A stretch of 64,000 bases of DNA from Bacillota bacterium (lineage in GTDB: Bacteria; Bacillota; Clostridia; Oscillospirales; Ruminococcaceae): the NCBI GenBank assembly GCA_023460535.1, contig JAEWPV010000020.1:191132-255131 (forward strand), given 5' to 3'. The translations under genes and the position numbers were made by a program. The stretch's first letter is position 1, and each line of letters opens with the position of its first letter. The notes beneath the pieces were generated by a model. It was not told the origin of the DNA. It was given only the letters and a program-made list of their open reading frames with translations, and searched no databases. Shown piece by piece: positions 34,936 through 43,373 of this stretch.

Positions 34936-34972
34936 TGTCCGCGGAGATTTTTAAAGGAGAAACATACGCATA

Positions 34973-36838
34973 ATGGATGATTATTCGTTGCTGTCTCGGC
35001 TTAATCTCCCCGGAGAATTAAAACGGCTAAGCGGCAAGGAGCTGGATAGAGTCTGTGATGAAGTCCGTGCACAATTGGTTGATACGCTTTCTCGAACGGG
35101 AGGGCACCTTGCATCAAACCTTGGTACAGTTGAGCTTACTGTAGCTATCCATGCCGTTTTTGATTCGCCTAATGACGCTATTTTGTTTGATGTAGGGCAT
35201 CAGTGCTATACTCATAAAATATTAACCGGACGGCTCAATGAGTTTGATACCCTGCGTCAGGAAGGCGGTATCTCGGGCTTTCCAAAATCAAAAGAGAGCG
35301 TGCATGATGCATTTGTGGCGGGACACGCAGGGAATGCGATTTCTGCCGCGCGTGGCATTGCTTACGCAAAAGCGCTAAAAGGGGAACTTGGTAAGGTAGT
35401 AGCCGTGGTGGGCGACGGTGCGTTTACAAACGGGTTGACCTATGAAGGGCTAAACAACAACGCGGGACGAACGGCAGAAAACCTGATTGTTATTCTCAAT
35501 GACAACGCGATGTCTATCTCTAAAAATGTTGGTGCTTTGGCTAAGCATCTTGCCAAGATCCGCTCCAGACCCAGCTACTTTGGAGCAAAAGACATTACAC
35601 GACGTGTGTTGAGACGGATTCCCGTTGTCGGAAAACCCGCAATACGATTGATTACAAAAGCGAAAACTGCCTTGAAGGAATCACTGTACCACAGCAACCT
35701 CTTTGAGGCTTATGGCTTTACCTACCTGGGACCGGTTGACGGACACGACGTTATCAACCTGAAAAATGTGCTTGCTCGTGCAAAAAGCCTGCGTGAGCCA
35801 GTATTTATTCATGTTGATACTGTAAAAGGGAAAGGCTTTACACACGCTGAGAACAACCCGGGCGCGTTCCACGGCATTTCTGCCGCCGATTTGATGCACG
35901 CTGAAAAGCCCGTGCAACCAAACGAAGATACATTTTCTGCCTACTGCGGTCAATATCTAACCGAGCTTGGCAGTTGTGATGATCGCATCTGCACCGTTAC
36001 CGCTGCCATGAAGTATGCTACCGGGCTTAATTATTTCTATAAAAGTCATCCGGAACGATTTTTTGATGTCGGCATAGCCGAGGGCCATGGTGTTACCTTC
36101 AGTGCAGGGCTTGCTACACAAGGGCTGATGCCTGTATTTGCTGTATACTCAACGTTCCTGCAACGTGCTTATGATATGGTTTTGCATGATGCCGCGATTG
36201 AAAAAACGCATATCGTGCTGGCCGTGGATCGTGCTGGGCTTGTTGGGGACGATGGGGAAACGCATCAAGGACTGTTTGATGTTTCATTATTGTCCTCTAT
36301 ACCCGGAGTTACAGTTTACTCTCCCTGTTCGTATCGAGAGCTTGCACTTACGATGTACGAAGCCATCTATCACACTAAGGGTGTTGTTGCCGTGCGTTAT
36401 CCCCGGGGCGGCGAGTCAAGTGCCGTGAAGGATCGGGAGCCGGTTTTGGACTATTTTTTGGATAAAGCGGAGCAAGAAAACGCAAAAACACTTGTTGTTA
36501 CCTACGGCAGGCAGTTTGAACAGGTCTTAGGAGCAAGACCGCTTACCGATGTGCGTTTTGATATTCTCAAACTTACTCGTGTTCATCCCGTTGCCGATGA
36601 ATGTGTGGAGCTTGCCCAGCAATATAGTTGCGTTTTATTTGTGGAAGAGGGGATTATAAACGGTTCGGTTGCCGAGCATTTTCACACAAGCCTTACTCAA
36701 AACGGCTTTCGCGCACACTTTGCCATACGCGCTGTAACTAATCAATTTGTCGCGCAAGCAAGTGTTGCCACTCAGCTAAAAAGCTTAGGTCTGGATGCGC
36801 AAGGGGTGGCAGAGTTTATTACAAGCGAAGGTAAGTAG
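34973..36838 (+). CDS. dxs: 1-deoxy-D-xylulose-5-phosphate synthase
   Basis: DXS condenses pyruvate and glyceraldehyde 3-phosphate with thiamine diphosphate, the first step of the DXP isoprenoid pathway. The 621-residue protein has GGHLASNLGTVELTVAIH, DVGHQCYTHKILTGR, the ThDP/Mg motif VVGDGAFTNGLTYEGLNN ending in NDNAMSIS, and the transketolase-type domain with DVGIAEGHGVTFSAGLA. AAAGGAG lies upstream of ATG 34973. Together with ispA and TlyA it follows a gene order common in Firmicutes. Confidence 0.96.
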   Translation: MDDYSLLSRLNLPGELKRLSGKELDRVCDEVRAQLVDTLSRTGGHLASNLGTVELTVAIHAVFDSPNDAILFDVGHQCYTHKILTGRLNEFDTLRQEGGISGFPKSKESVHDAFVAGHAGNAISAARGIAYAKALKGELGKVVAVVGDGAFTNGLTYEGLNNNAGRTAENLIVILNDNAMSISKNVGALAKHLAKIRSRPSYFGAKDITRRVLRRIPVVGKPAIRLITKAKTALKESLYHSNLFEAYGFTYLGPVDGHDVINLKNVLARAKSLREPVFIHVDTVKGKGFTHAENNPGAFHGISAADLMHAEKPVQPNEDTFSAYCGQYLTELGSCDDRICTVTAAMKYATGLNYFYKSHPERFFDVGIAEGHGVTFSAGLATQGLMPVFAVYSTFLQRAYDMVLHDAAIEKTHIVLAVDRAGLVGDDGETHQGLFDVSLLSSIPGVTVYSPCSYRELALTMYEAIYHTKGVVAVRYPRGGESSAVKDREPVLDYFLDKAEQENAKTLVVTYGRQFEQVLGARPLTDVRFDILKLTRVHPVADECVELAQQYSCVLFVEEGIINGSVAEHFHTSLTQNGFRAHFAIRAVTNQFVAQASVATQLKSLGLDAQGVAEFITSEGK

Positions 36839-36907
36839 CAAATACGATAGGTAAATCCGGATAGAGGGACGAAAACCCTCTTGATACTAATAACAGGAGA
36901 ACAACTG

Positions 36908-37720
36908 GTGAGTGAGCAAAAGCTACGTTTGGATGCCCTGCTTGTGGAGCGCGGTTTTGCGGCAAGCAGAGAACGCGCGAAAGCCCTGATTATGGCGGGG
37001 GTTGTATTTATCAACGATCAAAAGGCCGCGAAGCCCGGTGAAACAGTGCAGCAAGATTGTGAGATTCGCGTTACCGGTAGCGACATCAAATATGTAAGCC
37101 GCGGGGGACTCAAGTTAGAAAAGGCACTGGAAGCTTTTCCGATTTGTTTAGAAGGAAAGGTCTGCATGGACATCGGTGCGTCCACCGGAGGCTTTTCCGA
37201 CTGTATGCTGCAAAATGGAGCGGCAAAGGTATACGCTGTGGATGTTGGCTATGGTCAGCTTGCTTGGAAGCTGCGAACCGACGAACGTGTGATAAATCTT
37301 GAACGAACCAATATACGCTACGTAACACGGGAACAGGTTCCCGATGAGATCTCGTTTGCAAGCATCGACGTGTCTTTTATTTCATTGACACTGGTACTTC
37401 CCGTTGCGCATTCGTTACTTGAAAGCGAAGGCGAGGTTGTATGCCTGGTTAAGCCGCAGTTTGAAGCGGGCAAGGGGAAGGTTGGGAAAAAGGGCGTTGT
37501 AAGAGAATCGGAAATCCACCTTGAAGTTGTAGCAAAGATTGCCACATTTGCCGTGCAAAACGGTTTTTCCATGTTGGGAACTGATTACTCTCCGATTAAG
37601 GGGCCGGAAGGGAATATTGAGTATCTTTTTTACTTAAAAAAGTCACAAAATCCGTCCGTATCAACGGATATTGATTTTCAGGAGCTAGTAGCACGTTCTC
37701 ATCGACAGTTTGAAGTATAA
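36908..37720 (+). CDS. TlyA family rRNA 2'-O-methyltransferase
   Basis: The 270-residue protein has an N-terminal S4 RNA-binding domain (LRLDALLVERGFAASRERAKALI) and an FtsJ-type methyltransferase domain (MDIGASTGGFSDCML, VYAVDVGYGQLAWKLR, LVKPQFEAGKG). TlyA methylates cytidines in 16S and 23S rRNA in mycobacteria. The start is probably GTG 36908 with AGGAG 8 bp upstream; an upstream in-frame TTG at 36881 lacks a ribosome site. The dxs-tlyA-nadK-argR-recN order is classical for Firmicutes. Confidence 0.93.
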   Translation: MSEQKLRLDALLVERGFAASRERAKALIMAGVVFINDQKAAKPGETVQQDCEIRVTGSDIKYVSRGGLKLEKALEAFPICLEGKVCMDIGASTGGFSDCMLQNGAAKVYAVDVGYGQLAWKLRTDERVINLERTNIRYVTREQVPDEISFASIDVSFISLTLVLPVAHSLLESEGEVVCLVKPQFEAGKGKVGKKGVVRESEIHLEVVAKIATFAVQNGFSMLGTDYSPIKGPEGNIEYLFYLKKSQNPSVSTDIDFQELVARSHRQFEV

Positions 37721-37740
37721 AGGACTTGAAAGGAGCGCAT

Positions 37741-38598
37741 ATGAAGGCGTTTGTGATACCGAACCTGAATAAGCGCAGCGGACTATCCTGCGCGCGCGAC
37801 GTATGCGCTGAGCTTACTCGATGTAGAATTACTCCCTGTATGGAGGATTGCAACCGAAACGAATTTGCGGATGTGTGTTCGCACTTTGCTCCATTTGATG
37901 AGCTCATCCAGCGATGCGATGTTGTTATTACGGTTGGTGGCGACGGTACTTTACTGCACGCGGCAAAAAAGGCGGCTTTTAACGGCAAACCGATTATCGG
38001 AGTAAACGTCGGCAGACTTGGCTTTATGACTATGCTGGAACCTGCCGAGCTTTCTTTGCTTGGCAGGCTTAAACTAGGAACATACCAAACCGAAACCCGC
38101 ATGATGCTAAAAATAACAAGGGTGTCGCAGGACGGCGATAAGCAGCAGTTTTATGCGTTAAACGACGCGGTTATTTCAAAAGGGTTGTCCTCCAATATCA
38201 TAGACCTAACTCTTTATTGTAACGATGGTTTGGTAGGCAGCTATCGCGCGGATGGCATTATTTTAGCTACCCCAACCGGTTCTACGGCATACAGCATGTC
38301 TGCCGGCGGTCCTGTCATCTCTCCGTGTATTGAATCAATTGTAATGACGCCCATCTGCCCGCATTCCCTTTTGTCAAGAACCATATTGTTTGCTCCTACG
38401 GATGTAATTACAGTTACCGGCTGCTACGATAATGGAAAATTCGAAGCCGACATGAGTATTGACGGCGAAATAGTGGTACCTATCCAGCTTGGGGATTCGG
38501 TAGTTATCCAGCGTTCGGATATTTCGGCTGATTTCATCCGTCTTGATGACAAGAGCTTTTTCAGTGTGTTCAATAAAAAGATTTTACTGCGCAGCTAG
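37741..38598 (+). CDS. nadK: NAD kinase
   Basis: NadK phosphorylates NAD+ to NADP+. The 285-residue protein contains the catalytic VGGDGTLLHAAKKA motif, GVNVGRLGFMT, ALNDAVISKG and the TPTGSTAYSMSAGGP stretch typical of the family. ATG 37741 is preceded by GAAAGGAG at 6 bp. It lies 20 bp after tlyA and 54 bp before argR. Confidence 0.95.
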   Translation: MKAFVIPNLNKRSGLSCARDVCAELTRCRITPCMEDCNRNEFADVCSHFAPFDELIQRCDVVITVGGDGTLLHAAKKAAFNGKPIIGVNVGRLGFMTMLEPAELSLLGRLKLGTYQTETRMMLKITRVSQDGDKQQFYALNDAVISKGLSSNIIDLTLYCNDGLVGSYRADGIILATPTGSTAYSMSAGGPVISPCIESIVMTPICPHSLLSRTILFAPTDVITVTGCYDNGKFEADMSIDGEIVVPIQLGDSVVIQRSDISADFIRLDDKSFFSVFNKKILLRS

Positions 38599-38652
38599 TG
38601 CGTAATGCTTCGTAGCGCAACAACAATGACTGTGATGAAGGGAAGTGTTGTA

Positions 38653-39108
38653 ATGAAAACAAAACGCCACGCAAAGATTTTGGAGCTCATCTCCGAAACC
38701 CCCATCAACACACAGGAGGAGTTGCTTGCCCTGCTGCGCGAAGACGGCTTTAACGTTACCCAGGCTACCGTTTCACGCGACATCAAAGAACTGAAGCTGA
38801 TTAAGACAATGGGAGATAACGGGAGTTATCAGTATGCGGCCTCTGCGCGGGAAAAGGAAATGGATATCCAGTATAATTTTCACAACTTGTTTGTTAAGTC
38901 GGTTATGGATTTAGATTATGCCGGTAACATTGTGTGTGTAAAATGCTTTACCGGCATGGCAAATGCTGCATGTGCGGCGTTTGATTCGCTTAACTGGCAG
39001 GGCGTGGTCGGCACGATAGCGGGCGATGATACCATATTCATCCTAACCCGTTCCGAGCAGATTGCTGCCGGACTAAAAAAGGAGCTATCAAAGCAGCTGG
39101 AGTCCTAG
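38653..39108 (+). CDS. argR: Arginine repressor ArgR/AhrC
   Basis: ArgR represses arginine biosynthesis and activates catabolism in an arginine-dependent manner; in this operon position (before recN) it is AhrC in B. subtilis. The 151-residue protein has a winged-helix N-terminus (ATVSRDIKELKLIK) and a C-terminal hexamerisation and arginine-binding domain (GTIAGDDTIFIL). AAGGGAAG lies upstream of ATG 38653; the longer in-frame start at 38605 would add 16 unlikely residues. No arginine biosynthesis gene is in the window. Confidence 0.94.
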   Translation: MKTKRHAKILELISETPINTQEELLALLREDGFNVTQATVSRDIKELKLIKTMGDNGSYQYAASAREKEMDIQYNFHNLFVKSVMDLDYAGNIVCVKCFTGMANAACAAFDSLNWQGVVGTIAGDDTIFILTRSEQIAAGLKKELSKQLES

Positions 39109-39151
39109 AGAAGTATTACAAACAAATAAATCCATACGGCGGGTGATTACC

Positions 39152-40822
39152 ATGCTTTCGGAACTGTTTATTGATAACGTAGCGATTATTGAAGAGGCCT
39201 CTATTCGGTTTGAAAAGGGACTAAACATCTTCACGGGTGAAACAGGTGCGGGTAAATCTATCTTAATTGATGCTATTAACGCAGTATTGGGCGAGAGAAC
39301 TTCTCGCGATCTGATTCGCTCCGGGGCATCCAAGGCGAGTGTGACCGCTCTGTTTACCGGTATTTCCGAATCTTTACGTGTTAAGCTATCCGAGCTTGGG
39401 TATGAACCGGAGGAGGACGGGTCGCTGTTAATTTCCCGAGAGGTGACCACGGACGGACGGGCAAACTGCCGCATCTATTCAAAGCCCGCCACCGTGTCGA
39501 TGTTGCGAGAGCTTGGTGAACACCTTATTAATATTCACGGTCAGCACGACAGTCGTTCTTTGCTAGATGCGGATAAGCATACAAGATTTATCGATTCCTT
39601 TGGCGGGTTAACACCGCTGCTAAACGAATATACCGATTGCTACATAGCCCTAAGGGAGATTGAAAAACGCCTTGACTCCATCTCCACCGATGAAGCGGAA
39701 AAGGCGCGTCGTATTGATTTACTTACCTATCAAATCAACGAGATTGAAGAAGCCGCGCTGGAACCCGGCGAAGAAGAGACGCTGATCTCTGAGCGTAAAC
39801 GGATTAACAATGCTACGCGCATCCTAGAGGCGCTGAACGCTGCCTACGAATCGCTTTCCGGCGCTGACGGCGCCGAAGGTGCAGCGGGTTTAGTCGGTGA
39901 AGCAGGGCGCTTACTGACTGAGATTGCTCCGGTATGCGAGGAGATAGCGGATACTGCGCAGCGCATGGAGGAAATATCCATGGAGCTTTCGGAGTTTCTG
40001 CATGACATCGGCTTAATCCTAGATGAGTTTGAATACGATCCGCATAATCTGGACAAGATAGAACACCGTCTTGACCAAATCTATCGACTGAAAAAAAAGT
40101 ACGGTGCGAGTGTAGAGGATATCCTAGAATACCTTGATAATGTCCGTTCGGAGCTAATGGAGATTGAGCTTTCTGACGAGCTGCTGCAAAGCCTAACTGT
40201 GAAACGAACACAAATGCTGGAAGATGCACGACGGGCGGCGAATGTCCTGTCTGCTCGGCGTGATGAGGTTTCCGACAAGTTTGCAAGCCGGGTGAAGGAA
40301 GAGCTTCGGTTTCTTGATATGCCAAACGTCGAGTTTACGATACACAATGAAAAGGGAGCGCTCCGGGAGAATGGCATTGATAATGTTCAGCTTCTCATCT
40401 CCACAAACCCAGGAGAGCCGCCAAAACCCATAGCGAAGATTGCCTCGGGCGGCGAGCTTTCACGCATTATGCTTGCCATAAAAACCGTCCTCGCGGGAAC
40501 CGAGGATGTTGACACGATGATTTTTGATGAGATTGACACCGGTGTCAGCGGGCGAGCAGCGCAAAAGATAGGGTTAAAGCTCAAAGAGATAGCGCGCGGC
40601 AGGCAGGTTATCTGTGTGACGCACCTAGCCCAGATTGCTGCCCTTGGCGACCATCATATGCTTATTGAAAAAAAGTTTCAGGGCGGAAAAACCTATACCG
40701 AGGTCACTGCGCTTGAGCGTGATGCCCGAAAAGCAGAAATCGCCCGTATTATGGGCGGGGATGTTATCACCGATTTAACCCTCTCGGGGGCGGACGAGCT
40801 GCTTCGGCTTGCTGGGCACTGA
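39152..40822 (+). CDS. recN: DNA repair protein RecN
   Basis: RecN is an SMC-like ATPase that acts early in double-strand break repair. The 556-residue protein has Walker A GETGAGKSILIDAI in the N-terminal head, long central coiled coils (about residues 150-370), and the C-terminal head with ASGGELSRIMLAIK and the Walker B MIFDEIDTGVSGRAAQKIG, followed by VTHLAQIAAL. ATG 39152 has GGCGGGTG 6 bp upstream. It is the last gene of the operon; the tyrS promoter follows 48 bp later. Confidence 0.96.
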   Translation: MLSELFIDNVAIIEEASIRFEKGLNIFTGETGAGKSILIDAINAVLGERTSRDLIRSGASKASVTALFTGISESLRVKLSELGYEPEEDGSLLISREVTTDGRANCRIYSKPATVSMLRELGEHLINIHGQHDSRSLLDADKHTRFIDSFGGLTPLLNEYTDCYIALREIEKRLDSISTDEAEKARRIDLLTYQINEIEEAALEPGEEETLISERKRINNATRILEALNAAYESLSGADGAEGAAGLVGEAGRLLTEIAPVCEEIADTAQRMEEISMELSEFLHDIGLILDEFEYDPHNLDKIEHRLDQIYRLKKKYGASVEDILEYLDNVRSELMEIELSDELLQSLTVKRTQMLEDARRAANVLSARRDEVSDKFASRVKEELRFLDMPNVEFTIHNEKGALRENGIDNVQLLISTNPGEPPKPIAKIASGGELSRIMLAIKTVLAGTEDVDTMIFDEIDTGVSGRAAQKIGLKLKEIARGRQVICVTHLAQIAALGDHHMLIEKKFQGGKTYTEVTALERDARKAEIARIMGGDVITDLTLSGADELLRLAGH

Positions 40823-40870
40823 TGTAACTGCCGTTTTTACCGGACAGCGTAATAATCGATAAGCCCGGCT

Positions 40871-40899
40871 TGACAAAACAGCGAAGCTGATTTATAATT
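40871..40899 (+). promoter_or_regulatory. Sigma-A consensus promoter of the tyrS T-box leader
   Basis: Perfect consensus boxes TTGACA (40871-40876) and TATAAT (40894-40899) are separated by 17 bp. The start is predicted near 40906, just before the T-box leader. Confidence 0.88.
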
Positions 40900-40905
40900 C
40901 ATTCA

Positions 40906-41184
40906 AACAAATGCGTAGATAGGGATAGTAGCAAGGGTGCTTACAGCACAGAGAGCCTTCGGTTTGGTGTAAGGAGGCGTGTAACCCGTTGTGAATACAC
41001 CCTTGAGCAGCCTTGCCGAACAGTGTTGCTAGGCATGTGCCGGGTTCGCACGTTACAGCGAATGGGTATGTTGGTACCCAGTAAGGTCGCATACCGTAAG
41101 GTAAGCGATAAACAGAGGTGGTACAGCGTTTATTACGCCCTCTGCAAAAAGGATTAACCTTTTTGCAGAGGGCGTTTTTGTTTT
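40906..41184 (+). promoter_or_regulatory. Tyrosine T-box leader upstream of tyrS
   Basis: This 280-nt leader senses uncharged tRNA(Tyr) and controls readthrough of its terminator. The specifier triplet TAC (tyrosine) lies at 40996-40998 in the context GTGAATACACC. The T-box segment at 41113-41128 reads CAGAGGTGGTACAGCG: GAGG pairs with CCTC and GCGT with ACGC to form the antiterminator, leaving a 7-nt bulge TGGTACA. TGGT would pair with the ACCA end of tRNA(Tyr), whose discriminator is A. The last bulge base is A instead of the consensus C. The region from recN to tyrS holds no gene. Confidence 0.9.
41136..41184 (+). terminator. T-box terminator before tyrS
   Basis: A 17-bp perfect stem starts CGCCCTCTGC (41136) and closes with GCAGAGGGCG (41174), with loop ATTAA, followed by TTTTTGTTTT. 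It shares CGCCCTC with the antiterminator helix, giving two exclusive states. Confidence 0.92.
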
Positions 41185-41274
41185 ATGTTACTCAGTTATA
41201 ACATACCTCGCCACCTGTGCCAACGAGGCAAAATCAACACCATATAATTGTAAATGAAACAGGAGGAACCGGCA

Positions 41275-42498
41275 ATGAGCGTATTTAACGAATTAAAAGA
41301 ACGCGGCTTAATTGCGCAGATGACGCATGAAAACGAGATTAAGGAACTTTTGGAAAAAGAGAGGGTCACCTTCTACATCGGGTTTGACGCCACGGCAGAC
41401 AGCCTGCACGTCGGGCATTTTTTGCAGCTGATGGTTATGTCGCACATGCAGCGCGCGGGGCATCGACCGATTGCCCTGCTTGGCACCGGCACCACAATGG
41501 TGGGCGACCCAACCGGTAAATCGGATATGCGCAAGATGCTTACCCCCGAAGAGATTGAGCACAACGCAGAGTGCTTTCGCCGCCAGATGAGCAAGTTTAT
41601 CGATTTTTCACAGGATAAAGCCATCATCGCAAAAAACGGCGATTGGTTGATGAAGCTCAATTACATCGAGTTCTTGCGTGAGATTGGTGTGCATTTCTCG
41701 GTTAACCGTATGCTAACTGCCGAGTGCTTTAAGTCGCGTCTGGAAAAAGGGCTTACCTTTATCGAGTTTAACTACATGCTGATGCAGAGCTACGATTTCT
41801 TAAAGCTCAACCGCGATTTTGACTGCAAGATGCAGCTGGGCGGCGACGACCAGTGGTCGAACATCATTGGAGGGGTTGAGCTGGTGCGCCGCTGTGATGC
41901 AAAGGATGTATACGGCATGACATTTACCCTGCTGACCACCAAAGAGGGCAAGAAGATGGGCAAGACCGAAAACGGCGCCATCTGGTTGGACTCCGATAAA
42001 ACTCCGCCTTACGAGTTCTTCCAGTACTGGCGTAACGTGGCGGACGGGGACGTAATTAACTGCTTAAAGATGATTACCTTTGTTCCGCTGGATGAGATTC
42101 GCGAGATGGAGCAATGGGAAGGCAGTGAGCTAAACAAGGCAAAGGAGCGCCTTGCCTATGAGCTGACTAAGCTTGTTCACGGCGAAGAAGAAGCACAGAA
42201 GGCGCTCAGTGCAGCACTCGCGTTGTTTGCATCGGGCGGTAACGACGAGAATATGCCTACAACACAGCTCTCTGATGAGGACTTTGTCGACGGTGCCATC
42301 CCGGTGCTTGACCTTTTAACCAAAACCGGTCTGGCTCCCTCAAAAGGTGAGGCTAGACGCTTGGTGACGCAGGGCGGCATTGCCGTTGGCGGTGAGAAAG
42401 TGACAGACATTTCCGCCTCTGTTAAGCGGGACGATTTTAAGGACGGAGAGCTTATCATTAAAAAGGGTAAGAAAATTTACCACAAGGCTGTTTTATAA
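41275..42498 (+). CDS. tyrS: Tyrosyl-tRNA synthetase
   Basis: TyrRS charges tRNA(Tyr). The 407-residue class I enzyme has the HIGH-type motif LHVGHFLQL, the tyrosine-binding region QLGGDDQWSNI, a KMSKS-type loop KKMGKTENG and a C-terminal S4 RNA-binding domain (APSKGEARRLVTQGGI). AGGAGG lies before ATG 41275; the in-frame ATG at 41254 precedes that site and is not used. The T-box leader makes its expression depend on uncharged tRNA(Tyr). Confidence 0.96.
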   Translation: MSVFNELKERGLIAQMTHENEIKELLEKERVTFYIGFDATADSLHVGHFLQLMVMSHMQRAGHRPIALLGTGTTMVGDPTGKSDMRKMLTPEEIEHNAECFRRQMSKFIDFSQDKAIIAKNGDWLMKLNYIEFLREIGVHFSVNRMLTAECFKSRLEKGLTFIEFNYMLMQSYDFLKLNRDFDCKMQLGGDDQWSNIIGGVELVRRCDAKDVYGMTFTLLTTKEGKKMGKTENGAIWLDSDKTPPYEFFQYWRNVADGDVINCLKMITFVPLDEIREMEQWEGSELNKAKERLAYELTKLVHGEEEAQKALSAALALFASGGNDENMPTTQLSDEDFVDGAIPVLDLLTKTGLAPSKGEARRLVTQGGIAVGGEKVTDISASVKRDDFKDGELIIKKGKKIYHKAVL

Positions 42499-42505
42499 AT
42501 AATCA

Positions 42506-42545
42506 AAAATACATGTTTTCAAATCGCATAAAATCATGTATTTTG
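42506..42545 (+). terminator. Terminator after tyrS
   Basis: AAAATACATG (42506-42515) pairs with CATGTATTTT (42535-42544), giving an AT-rich 10-bp stem with a T-rich 3' end just before the folT promoter. Confidence 0.6.
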
Positions 42546-42548
42546 CCG

Positions 42549-42577
42549 TTGTATTGACGGAATATGTGTGCTATAGT
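42549..42577 (+). promoter_or_regulatory. Putative promoter for folT
   Basis: TTGTAT (42549-42554) and TATAGT (42572-42577) are 17 bp apart. A closer TTGACG at 42554 has poor spacing to any -10 box. The start would be near 42584, 13 nt before the riboswitch. Confidence 0.5.
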
Positions 42578-42596
42578 ATCAGCAGAAAGATTTATT

Positions 42597-42694
42597 AGCA
42601 GAGTAGAAAACTGTGCGTAAAGTGCCATGAGGACGGGGAGTTGCCCATGGACGAAAAGCTTAGTCTTGCGGTACAGTTTTCGCATCCCGCTGCT
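42597..42694 (+). promoter_or_regulatory. Tetrahydrofolate riboswitch, folT class
   Basis: The leader matches the THF riboswitch: AGCAGAGTAGAAAACTG at the 5' side, GTAAAGTGCC, and CGCATCCCGCTGCT at the 3' side. P1 forms from TAGCAG (42596-42601) with CTGCTA (42690-42695), and P2 from AAAACTGT (42607-42614) with ACAGTTTT (42673-42680). The expression platform is downstream: CCTCCTA (42722-42728) can pair with TAGGAGG (42760-42766), hiding the ribosome site of folT. Translation control by folate is expected. Confidence 0.87.
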
Positions 42695-42773
42695 ACATTA
42701 CGGGCATTCGTATATCCATTGCCTCCTATATGTAGCAAATCTTTACTTTTTGCTATGTTTAGGAGGTTTTTGT

Positions 42774-43328
42774 TTGAAAGGATTTATTCACACCATTGTA
42801 AGCTCCGCAAAAAATCTAAAAAATGTCTCGGCGATTGCCGTGGCTGCCATGATGACAGCCGTGATTATTGTGCTTAGCTTTTACACGTTCAGACCCAGCG
42901 AATTTTTAAAGATTTCGTTTGGTTTTCTCCCGCTTTCCATTGTAAGCGCCCTATATGGACCCATCGTCGGGGGACTAGTGGGCATTGCGGCAGATTTAAT
43001 TGGCTACACCATTAGTCCGGCGGGACCATACTTTATCGGGTTTTCCATCAGTGGGTTTTTGTCCGGCTTTATCTACGGGATGTTCTTATACCAAAAAGGC
43101 GGTTCTTTGGTTCGTATTATACTCGCAAAGCTTACAATATCTCTGTTTGTACAGATTGGACTCAACTCAGTGTGGATCTATCTTTTGTACGGAACACCCA
43201 TTGTTGCGATGCTTCCGACAAGGCTGCTAAAACAAGCTGTGCTGCTGCCAATAGAGATTGCACTGATGTTCGCCGTACTTAAGGGGCTAGAAAAACTGAC
43301 AAAGCAAGGAAGGATACCCTTGAAGTAA
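42774..43328 (+). CDS. folT: Folate ECF transporter S component FolT
   Basis: The 184-residue membrane protein is the substrate-binding S component of an energy-coupling factor transporter, with about five to six helices. Seen segments are SAIAVAAMMTAVIIVLSFYTF, ISFGFLPLSIVSALYGPIVGGLVG and DLIGYTISPAGPYFIGFS, typical of the folate family. The start is TTG 42774, with AGGAGG 7 bp upstream. The THF riboswitch directly upstream fixes folates as the likely substrate. The ECF A, A' and T subunits are not in the window and are presumably shared. Confidence 0.9.
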   Translation: MKGFIHTIVSSAKNLKNVSAIAVAAMMTAVIIVLSFYTFRPSEFLKISFGFLPLSIVSALYGPIVGGLVGIAADLIGYTISPAGPYFIGFSISGFLSGFIYGMFLYQKGGSLVRIILAKLTISLFVQIGLNSVWIYLLYGTPIVAMLPTRLLKQAVLLPIEIALMFAVLKGLEKLTKQGRIPLK

Positions 43329-43373
43329 CGGCATTTTTTGCGTAGCTCAATTCGATAAAGGGAGGGAATCTGT

